64,000 nucleotides of DNA from Bowmanella dokdonensis. GTDB taxonomy: Bacteria; Pseudomonadota; Gammaproteobacteria; Enterobacterales; Alteromonadaceae. The DNA lies in assembly GCF_017254865.1 (NCBI RefSeq), contig NZ_JAFKCV010000007.1:62001-126000 (forward strand), given 5' to 3'. The position numbers and the translations under genes are program-made. The notes under the pieces are model-generated. The model had not been told where the DNA came from, searched no databases, and saw nothing but the letters and a program-made list of their open reading frames with translations. Below, piece by piece: positions 55,822 to 64,000 of this stretch; position 1 is the stretch's first letter; every line of letters starts with the position of its first letter.

Positions 55822-56367
55822 ATGCAGCACAGCCACTCACTGCAATTGCTGGTGGGCTCCACCAATCCGGTCAAGATCAACGCAGCCAGCGAGACGTTCC
55901 AGGCCCTGTTCCCCGACACCGGGATTATCTGCCAGGGAGTCTCGGCCCCCTCAGGGGTGGCCGGGCAACCCATGAGTGAAGCCGAAACCCGCACAGGGGC
56001 CATTAACCGCGTGCGCTATTGCCAACAGCACCGGCAGGCCGATTTTTACCTGGCCATGGAAGGGGGCGTGGATCTGTTTGAGCATGGCCCGTCGACGTTC
56101 GCCTATGTGGTCATCGCCAACAGTCAGCGACAGTCAGTGGGACGAAGCGCCAACCTGCCCCTGCCAGCTCCTGTCTGGCAGGCTCTGCAGCAAGGCGAAG
56201 AGCTGGGGCAGGTGATGGACAGGTTGTTTAATACCCGCAATATCAAGCAGCAGGGCGGCGCCATCGGGCTGCTGACCAATGGTCGCGAGAGCCGTGAAAG
56301 TGCCTACCGGCAGGCCCTCACCCTGGCCATGGCGCCTTTTTTATATCCCGAACTTTACGAGGAATGA
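55822..56367 (+). CDS. yjjX: Inosine/xanthosine triphosphatase (YjjX)
   Basis: 181 residues: LLVGSTNPVKINAA at the N-terminus, AMEGGVDLF and the RNIKQQGGAIGLLTNGRESRE block near the end are the YjjX signatures. It hydrolyses ITP/XTP to limit deaminated purines in RNA and DNA. It precedes yjjG by one base, and both act in nucleotide house-cleaning. Confidence 0.93.
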   Translation: MQHSHSLQLLVGSTNPVKINAASETFQALFPDTGIICQGVSAPSGVAGQPMSEAETRTGAINRVRYCQQHRQADFYLAMEGGVDLFEHGPSTFAYVVIANSQRQSVGRSANLPLPAPVWQALQQGEELGQVMDRLFNTRNIKQQGGAIGLLTNGRESRESAYRQALTLAMAPFLYPELYEE

Positions 56368-56368
56368 C

Positions 56369-57052
56369 ATGCAGTACCAATGGATCCTGTTCGATGCTGA
56401 CGAGACCCTGTTTGACTTCGATGCGTTTAATGGACTGAAACTGGCCTTTGACCAGTTCGAACTGGAGTTTGCCGAGCAGGATTTTGACTTGTTTCTTGAA
56501 GTCAGCCTGCCGTTATGGCGTGACTACCAGGACGGGCGTATCAGCTCTACCGAATTACAGCGCCGGCGTTTTTTGCATTGGGCTGACAAACATGGCCTGG
56601 ATGCCGAACACATTAACAGCCAGTTTATCCTGTCTATGGCGCACAGCAGCAAGCTGCTCCCCGGCGCTGCAGAATTGCTGGATACCCTGTCCGGCAGGGC
56701 TACCCTGGGCATTATCACCAACGGTTTTACCCAGATGCAGCAGATCAGGCTGGACAATAATAAAGTGAGTCATCACTTTACCCATCTGGTTATCTCAGAA
56801 CAGGTGGGGGTGGCCAAGCCACACCCTGGCATTTTTGAGCATACCTTCCAATTGCTGGGCAATCCGCCCCGCGAACAGATCCTGATGGTGGGAGACAACG
56901 TTCATGCCGATGTGCTGGGCGGCATCAATGCCGGTATCCATACCTGTTGGCTGAATCATCATGGCCAGCCCAGGCCTGAGGGCATTGAGCCACACCATGA
57001 AGTGAAGGATCTGTATGAGCTCAATAACTTGCTGACCAGACTCTGCCGTTAG
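56369..57052 (+). CDS. yjjG: Pyrimidine 5'-nucleotidase (YjjG), HAD superfamily
   Basis: 227 residues. HAD motifs: WILFDADETLFDFDAFN (nucleophile Asp; Leu follows as in HAD phosphatases), LGIITNGFTQMQ (Thr), VGVAKPHPGIFEHTF (Lys) and ILMVGDNVHADVLGGINAGIHTCWLNHHGQ (acidic motif). It dephosphorylates UMP/dUMP/dTMP and noncanonical monophosphates. The start is the ATG next to the yjjX stop; the frame extends 30 codons into yjjX. Confidence 0.94.
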   Translation: MQYQWILFDADETLFDFDAFNGLKLAFDQFELEFAEQDFDLFLEVSLPLWRDYQDGRISSTELQRRRFLHWADKHGLDAEHINSQFILSMAHSSKLLPGAAELLDTLSGRATLGIITNGFTQMQQIRLDNNKVSHHFTHLVISEQVGVAKPHPGIFEHTFQLLGNPPREQILMVGDNVHADVLGGINAGIHTCWLNHHGQPRPEGIEPHHEVKDLYELNNLLTRLCR

Positions 57053-57273
57053 TCATATTGCAGGGATAGATTATTTTGGTGGTTTTATTCAGCCACGTCA
57101 GAAAGCTTTACAAAAGCATAAGTCTTAAATTAATGATTCAACATAAGTTACTGATAATAAGGTAAAATAAGTTTTGGCTCATCTTTTGCTTTGAGAGCTT
57201 TATCTTGAAAAAAACCTCAGTTTTTCAAGCCGTTCAATAGTAACTATTACACTTTTTGTTGGAGATATAGGTG

Positions 57274-57810
57274 ATGAAGTCTAGTTATTTCAGAATAGCG
57301 CTGGCCGGTCTGCTTCTTTCGATTGCGGGTATGGCGAATGCCACTTTGATAGTCGGTAATTCCTATCTGGACGGCGAGGGTGTCGCCTGGGAATATGTCG
57401 GTTCATTCCAGGTCAGCGATGGACCAAACTGGAGCTCCACAGTAGAACTGTTTAACGGCCTGGAAGCAGCAGAAGAGGTATTTGGTGCCCTTGCCGATAA
57501 CATGCGTTACGCAATCAGTACCCTTGACACCGGATTTGTAAACCATATGGCCAATTATGATGGTTACGGCCAGGCCAATCATGTACTGCCGGAAGATATC
57601 GTTACCGATATCAATGGAGACGGCTTCTACAACTGGGCAGGCAATGGCCTGGGGGACTGGTCTGCTTATATCATGGATCATAGTAACAATAATGTGAACT
57701 ATGTATTCAAAGCCGCAGTGGCAGTTGCCCAGGTGTCCGAACCTTCTGCATTGGCTGTCATTGCCCTGGGTCTTATGGGTTTTGCCGCCAGCCGGGCAAG
57801 AAAGAAATAA
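57274..57810 (+). CDS. PEP-CTERM sorting-domain protein
   Basis: 178 residues: signal peptide (MKSSYFRIALAGLLLSIAGMANA), a mid-domain of about 120 residues of no recognised family, and a C-terminal VSEPSALAVIALGLMGFAASRARKK, a PEP-CTERM anchor with SEPS, a hydrophobic helix and a basic tail. Such proteins are cleaved by exosortase and are usually exopolysaccharide-linked. The 220 bases in front are AT-rich, unlike the neighbours. No exosortase gene is in this window. GTG one codon earlier is possible. Confidence 0.85.
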   Translation: MKSSYFRIALAGLLLSIAGMANATLIVGNSYLDGEGVAWEYVGSFQVSDGPNWSSTVELFNGLEAAEEVFGALADNMRYAISTLDTGFVNHMANYDGYGQANHVLPEDIVTDINGDGFYNWAGNGLGDWSAYIMDHSNNNVNYVFKAAVAVAQVSEPSALAVIALGLMGFAASRARKK

Positions 57811-57830
57811 GCCCATTGCACCAGACAAGA

Positions 57831-57858
57831 AAGCGCCGGTATCACCCGGCGCTTTTTT
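57831..57858 (+). terminator. Rho-independent terminator after PEP-CTERM gene
   Basis: Stem GCGCCGG / CCGGCGC with a short loop (57833-57852), followed by a TTTTTT tract. It lies 20 bases past the stop and before the convergent katG. Confidence 0.85.
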
Positions 57859-57894
57859 ACTTGGGTTGCCTGATCGATACCTCTGTGTGTTCCG

Positions 57895-60141
<2,247 letters not shown>

Positions 60142-60173
60142 TTACCCTTAATACGCGACCCTGGGGTAGGAGA

Positions 60174-60794
60174 TCAATAGGGGGTTGGGTCTGGCAATTG
60201 TATCTGAATGGTCCCGGCGCTCTGATTAGTCAGCATCTGTATGCAGGCTTGTTGATCATTCTGGGCAATGTTCAGCCGGACACTGACTTGCTGGCCGTAG
60301 TCTATCTGTTCGTTGTCCGTATCGAACTGGCCAAGGATATGCCGTACCTGGGATTCAAGGGCATAATCAAATGTCAGCATCAGGGCCGAGCGGGGCACCC
60401 GCAGACGGGTGGGCAGATCCTTGAGTGCCCCGGTTACCGCATCGGAATAGGCCCGTTGCAGGCCGCCGGTACCCAGTTTGATACCGCCGAAATAGCGCAC
60501 CACCGCCACAGCGATTTCCCCCAGCCCTGAATGCAGCAGTACGTTGAGCATGGGCCGGCCGGCAGTGCCGCTGGGCTCACCATCGTCGCTCATGGACATG
60601 ACAGTGGTGTCAGGGGCCCCGGCGATATAGGCCCAGCACACATGGGCGGCCTGGGGGTGCTGGCGGCGCAAGTCCCGGATAAAATCCTCAGCCTGAGGCC
60701 TGCTTTGAGCCTGCCCGACAAAACAGATAAAGCGGCTGCGCTTGATATCAAACTCGTATTGATGAGATCCGGCGGGAATCGGATAAGTGGACAT
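60174..60794 (-). CDS. yigZ: YigZ family (IMPACT-like) protein
   Basis: 206 residues with the YigZ core AEDFIRDLRRQHPQAAHVCWAY, SDDGEPSGTAGRPMLNVL and VRYFGGIKLGTGGLQRAY. Bacterial YigZ resembles eukaryotic IMPACT and may act on the ribosome or in proteolysis control. The start is MSTYPIPAG, the usual N-terminus; the frame extends 52 codons beyond. Alone on its strand, next to katG. Confidence 0.92.
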   Translation of the reverse strand: MSTYPIPAGSHQYEFDIKRSRFICFVGQAQSRPQAEDFIRDLRRQHPQAAHVCWAYIAGAPDTTVMSMSDDGEPSGTAGRPMLNVLLHSGLGEIAVAVVRYFGGIKLGTGGLQRAYSDAVTGALKDLPTRLRVPRSALMLTFDYALESQVRHILGQFDTDNEQIDYGQQVSVRLNIAQNDQQACIQMLTNQSAGTIQIQLPDPTPY

Positions 60795-60879
60795 AGTATA
60801 GGTTGTTGAATCTGCCTGGCATTGATTATGCCATACTCGAATGGTGAGAATACCCATTGCATCCACAAGGAGCCATTTG

Positions 60880-61326
60880 ATGAGACGGAAAACACGTTGG
60901 CCGATCAGCGGTGCAGTGCTGGCCGTGGTGCTGTCTGCCTGCTCAACCACCTCCCATGTGATGCTGGGACAGGCGCGGACCCCTGTGCCGGTAGAACAGG
61001 TGGTGCTGTATCGGAGTCCACCGCAACACTATGCTGAAATTGCCCTGATCAAATCCTCCAGCCGGCATTCCTGGACGGTGACGGAGCAGGGGAAGCTGAA
61101 TAAGGCCATCGAGCGGATGAAGGCCGAGGCCGCTGCCTTAGGGGCCAATGGTCTGTTACTGCAAAGCACCCAGGATGAAGTCTCGGGGTCCCTCGGCTCG
61201 GGCTCGTCCGGTGTCAGCGGCAATGTGGGAATCGGCATCGGTTTGTCCGTGCCCATTACCAATATTGCCACTACCGCCCTGGCCATTCATGTGCATCCCG
61301 CCGACGAAGAACATCCGCCACAATGA
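60880..61326 (+). CDS. Small lipoprotein of unknown function
   Basis: 148 residues with a lipoprotein signal (LSACSTT) and a mature part with GLY/SER-rich stretch LGSGSSGVSGNVGIGIGL. Homologues of this kind, with a KAIERMKAEAAALGANGLLL block, are widespread in gammaproteobacteria. Start is the ATG with AAGGAG six bases upstream. No known activity; probably anchored in a membrane. Confidence 0.7.
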   Translation: MRRKTRWPISGAVLAVVLSACSTTSHVMLGQARTPVPVEQVVLYRSPPQHYAEIALIKSSSRHSWTVTEQGKLNKAIERMKAEAAALGANGLLLQSTQDEVSGSLGSGSSGVSGNVGIGIGLSVPITNIATTALAIHVHPADEEHPPQ

Positions 61327-61383
61327 CCGCGGCTATACTGTGCAGTGCGTTGATTCCAATAGCTTCAACATGGAGGATGAACC

Positions 61384-62370
61384 ATGAAACTTTCCCTGCT
61401 GGTTAGTATTTGTCTGAGCTGCCTGCTATTGCTCCCGCCGACCTTGGCGGCATCAACACCGGTGGCCAAGATTCAGGAGTGGCAGGTACCCTGGCCTGAC
61501 AGCCGCCCAAGAGACCCCTATGTGGCAGGCCCGGATAGGATCTGGTTTGTCGGCCAGAAGGGCGATTATGTGGCCAGCTTCAAGCCTTCAGACGAAGACT
61601 TTAAGCGCTATGATCTTGCGCCCGGCACAGGGCCCCATAACCTGATAGTGGATAAGCGGGGTGTCTGGTATGCGGGTAACCAGGCCGCCCATATCGGCCT
61701 GCTGGAGCCGGATACGGGTAATATCGACAAGTTCACCCTGCCGGGCGAAGGCCGTCGCGACGTGCATACCCTGCACTTCGACAGCAAGGGCAATATCTGG
61801 TTTACCGTGCAATGGGGAAACCAAGTGGGCTATTTTGACGCCAACAGCAAGACCTTCAGGACGTATGAGGTGGCCACCGACAGTGCCAGGCCCTACGGCA
61901 TCATCGTGCATCAGGACCAGCCCTGGATTGCCTACTTCGCCAGCAACAAACTGGCCACCATCAAAAATGACCAACTGGTGGAGCTCCCTCTTCCGCGCAA
62001 GCAGACCCTGCCACGCCGCCTTGCCGTTACGCCGGATAACAATATCTGGTATGTGGATTACGGGGCAGGGTATCTGGGCAGGGTTAACCCGGATTCAGGG
62101 GCGGTGAAGGAATGGCGCACCCCGGCGGCGCAGAATTCCCGGCCCTATGCCATGGCCTCCGACAGCAAGGGCTGGCTGTGGCTGGTGGAAACCGGTGTAC
62201 AGCCCAACCGACTGGTGGGCTTTAACTCCCAAACTGAAACCTTTTCCGAGCCGGTGCCCATCCCAAGCGGCGGCGGCGCCATCAGGCATATGGTTTACGA
62301 TGCCGACAGCCACAGCCTGTGGTTTGGCACTGATGCCAATACCCTGGGGCAGGCCAGGCTGAATAACTGA
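61384..62370 (+). CDS. Exported Vgb-like beta-propeller protein
   Basis: 328 residues with a signal peptide (cleavage about AASTPV) and repeated propeller blades, as in GNIWFTVQWGNQVGYFD and NNIWYVDYGAGYLGRVN. The fold matches virginiamycin B lyase homologues. The His/Glu cluster needed for streptogramin cleavage was not recognised, so it should not be read as a resistance gene. Natural role unknown. Confidence 0.82.
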   Translation: MKLSLLVSICLSCLLLLPPTLAASTPVAKIQEWQVPWPDSRPRDPYVAGPDRIWFVGQKGDYVASFKPSDEDFKRYDLAPGTGPHNLIVDKRGVWYAGNQAAHIGLLEPDTGNIDKFTLPGEGRRDVHTLHFDSKGNIWFTVQWGNQVGYFDANSKTFRTYEVATDSARPYGIIVHQDQPWIAYFASNKLATIKNDQLVELPLPRKQTLPRRLAVTPDNNIWYVDYGAGYLGRVNPDSGAVKEWRTPAAQNSRPYAMASDSKGWLWLVETGVQPNRLVGFNSQTETFSEPVPIPSGGGAIRHMVYDADSHSLWFGTDANTLGQARLNN

Positions 62371-62400
62371 CAGTCAGGGAATGGCCGTCTTGAGTGCGGC

Positions 62401-62634
62401 CTAATCCCGATGCTTATGCTCTTCTTCCTGCTTCATCAGCACGAAGGTCAGATACATCTTGGTGGGCAGGGAGAGGATCATGCCGATGGCCACACAGGCC
62501 GCACTGATCACAATGCCTTTGACCCCCAGCGCCGTGACGTGCTCGCTGAAATGCAGATAAACCCCCAGTAGGATCAACGAGATGCCGATAGTCATCAGGA
62601 TCTTCAGTAGTCTTATCAGGCTGGTATCGGTCAT
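62401..62634 (-). CDS. Small membrane protein, two helices
   Basis: 77 residues: MTDTSLIRLLKILMTIGISLILLGVYL, then a second helix VTALGVKGIVISAACVAIGMILSLPTKMYLTFVLM and a charged tail KQEEEHKHRD. Start is the ATG for MTDTS; the frame extends 20 codons upstream. No function known; layout is that of small inner-membrane proteins of YqjD/SdpI-like size. Confidence 0.7.
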   Translation of the reverse strand: MTDTSLIRLLKILMTIGISLILLGVYLHFSEHVTALGVKGIVISAACVAIGMILSLPTKMYLTFVLMKQEEEHKHRD

Positions 62635-62720
62635 ACGCTTTACCCTGGGGCCGGAACGCTGGTAACAGTCTAACCTGCATGGCGTGGCCGGCATTTGATT
62701 TCTATCAACCCTGGCTGTTT

Positions 62721-62985
62721 ATACCAATCGGATTAATCTTTAGTGCATTCAGAGCTGCCCAGGAAGGATTAGTTCAAGGCGCGGCTTCGAAGACATAGTG
62801 GTGCTATGTCGAGAAGTCGAAACGCAGAAATAATCCTTCCTGGGCGCTCGCTGTGGGCGAAGTCAAAATGCCCGCTACCTGTGTTGCTCGCATTCGATTT
62901 AGCGCCACTAGACCTTCATACGAGCGCCTTGGTATCGAACATTTTGTCTTTCGCTGAATGCACTAAAGATTAATCCGATTGGTAT
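62721..62985. mobile_element. MITE-like element, full copy (265 bp)
   Basis: Perfect 32-base terminal inverted repeats (62721-62752 and 62954-62985), beginning ATACCAATCGGATTAATC, with further nested palindromes inside: CCCAGGAAGGATTA/TAATCCTTCCTGGG (62758-62771 and 62831-62844) and GACATAG/CTATGTC in between. No coding capacity. The right end touches the CHAD gene's stop codon (base 62985 is the third base of TAA). Confidence 0.88.
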
Positions 62986-63926
62986 TACGCCTGGGCATCG
63001 AAAGGGGAGGGCTGGTGAAGCTCGGCGTCTTCCTCCTGCCAGGCCTGCCAATAGGCCGAGTAGCACTTTGCTGTTTGCCGGGCATTCAGCACAAAAACCT
63101 TGCGGCCCAGATTAAAAGCCCGACTGCGCAAAGCGGCGCGACGGCGGTCAATCATGCCAAACAGCAGTTGCAGGTCGGCAAACTGGCCAAACTCATGGGG
63201 GGAGGCCAGTATTGTGCCCCGCAGTACGGCCAAATCGTGCTCTTCCCCCAGGGAGTCGGACAACTGATGAACCTGTTCGGCCAGCGGTGCCAGTACCGGC
63301 GCCCAGCAAGGGGTCAGCAGACGCAAGTGATACCAGTGATACTTGCACCTTTTGCGCCACTGGTGAAAATTTTCCGTGCTGGGGCTGGCATGGGCCTTGG
63401 CCATGGCCTTGAGTCCCCGCTGGTAGGTTTTGGCAAGGCCGCCGCTCAAGGCTTTGGAGCCGGCTTGTTTCAGTTGCCAGTCACCGATTTCCTTGGCGGC
63501 TCTTTCGATACGCTTTTTAAATTTGGCCAGTTTGCTTTGGATGCCACGCTTATCTTTGCTCAGACGCTCGCGCCTGTTCAGTAAAACCTGCTTAACCGAC
63601 GCGAAAGCAGGTCCCTTCAGTTGATTATCAAAGGCCTCCATCAACTTATCAAAGGTGTCGATAACCGACTGGGCATCCCGGAGGGGGGAAAGCAGGCGGG
63701 GCGCATCGCGAAATGCTTGGTTGGCTTGCTGATACTGCTCGAACTGCGGCCTGACCAGCCGCACCAGGCCGCGGATCTTCTTGCAGCGTTTACGTACCTG
63801 ATGGACCTTGTCATGGTGGCTTAATGCCTCGTCAGACAAGTCAGCAAAGATCTTTTCTGTCTGCGCCTTTGCTATGCGTTTGATGCCATCTTCTACCGGC
63901 TCATCCACTTTCAGTTCGAATCCCAT
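62985..63926 (-). CDS. CHAD-domain protein
   Basis: 313 residues, nearly all helix and rich in Lys, Arg and His, with the CHAD pattern of conserved histidines: ALSHHDKVHQVRKRCKKIRGLVRLVRP, FHQWRKRCKYHWYHLRLL and LGEEHDLAVL. CHAD domains bind polyphosphate through these basic helices. Unlike many relatives there is no CYTH (triphosphatase) domain. The gene starts near the window edge and ends at the MITE. Confidence 0.9.
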   Translation of the reverse strand: MGFELKVDEPVEDGIKRIAKAQTEKIFADLSDEALSHHDKVHQVRKRCKKIRGLVRLVRPQFEQYQQANQAFRDAPRLLSPLRDAQSVIDTFDKLMEAFDNQLKGPAFASVKQVLLNRRERLSKDKRGIQSKLAKFKKRIERAAKEIGDWQLKQAGSKALSGGLAKTYQRGLKAMAKAHASPSTENFHQWRKRCKYHWYHLRLLTPCWAPVLAPLAEQVHQLSDSLGEEHDLAVLRGTILASPHEFGQFADLQLLFGMIDRRRAALRSRAFNLGRKVFVLNARQTAKCYSAYWQAWQEEDAELHQPSPFDAQA

Positions 63927-64000
63927 AGTCCCCCCTGCTTAGTCAATAAGGGTAGACCAGAGTTAAAGGCTAGGTCGTCTGTTGTGCCTGAACCACCACT

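Noticed and set aside
61384-62370. Streptogramin (virginiamycin B) resistance gene
   Set aside because: Only the propeller fold is shared; the protein has a signal peptide and the catalytic His/Glu cluster was not recognised.

Overview
The window looks like a chromosome segment of a moderately GC-rich, aerobic, heterotrophic gammaproteobacterium. An Alteromonadales relative (Alteromonas/Lacimicrobium/Bowmanella-like) is my best guess. The guess rests on the gene families (bo3 and caa3-type oxidases, PagL, YjjX/YjjG, KatG, type II thymidine kinase, a PEP-CTERM protein) and on a short inverted-repeat element with ACCAATCGGATTAAT ends. It is inference; no rRNA or marker protein is present to prove it. 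I saw no tRNA, rRNA, CRISPR array or prophage.

Layout. 1-5 kb: the end of an asparagine-synthase-like amidotransferase (probably N-acetylglutaminylglutamine amidotransferase) faces a complete cyoABCD quinol oxidase operon. 5-16 kb: a four-helix-bundle protein, an exported amidohydrolase, a very large Cache/membrane protein with a degenerate P-loop domain, two bacterial PH-domain membrane proteins (YdbS/YdbT-like) and a chemoreceptor. 16-22.6 kb: a caa3-type cytochrome c oxidase operon (subunit II carrying two cytochrome c domains, subunit I, two subunit III proteins, subunit IV), then a membrane protein and a heme O synthase-like UbiA enzyme on the other strand. Two heme-copper oxidases, one taking electrons from quinol and one from cytochrome c, therefore sit about 11 kb apart.

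22.6-31.2 kb: an HDOD protein, a PagL-like lipid A deacylase, then the most notable locus, a tight four-gene operon encoding an SMC-like ATPase, a small MukE/KITE-like protein, a kleisin-like protein and a TOPRIM nuclease-like protein. This is the composition of MksBEFG/Wadjet anti-plasmid condensins, but the order (SMC, KITE, kleisin, TOPRIM) and sequence details differ from the classical jetABCD arrangement. 31-41 kb: an exported methyltransferase-like protein, dGTPase, an S9 peptidase, a KefB/C-type antiporter, a benE-gntR operon with two GntR-type operators, a PAS protein, a LysE exporter and thymidine kinase.

41-46.7 kb: a MacAB-like ABC export operon, followed by about 1.1 kb without a clear gene that carries a 106-bp MITE-like element. 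46.7-54 kb: a glutamine/arginine-rich 614-residue protein of unknown function, then a TetR - RND/MMPL - LolA-like - outer-membrane-barrel operon with two perfect TetR-type operators in front and a tandem heptamer array behind. 54-64 kb: a DCC/lipase-maturation-factor fusion, the nucleotide house-cleaning pair yjjX-yjjG, a PEP-CTERM protein, katG, a YigZ protein, a lipoprotein, a Vgb-like propeller, a small membrane protein, a 265-bp MITE copy (the parental form of the 106-bp copy) and a CHAD-domain protein.
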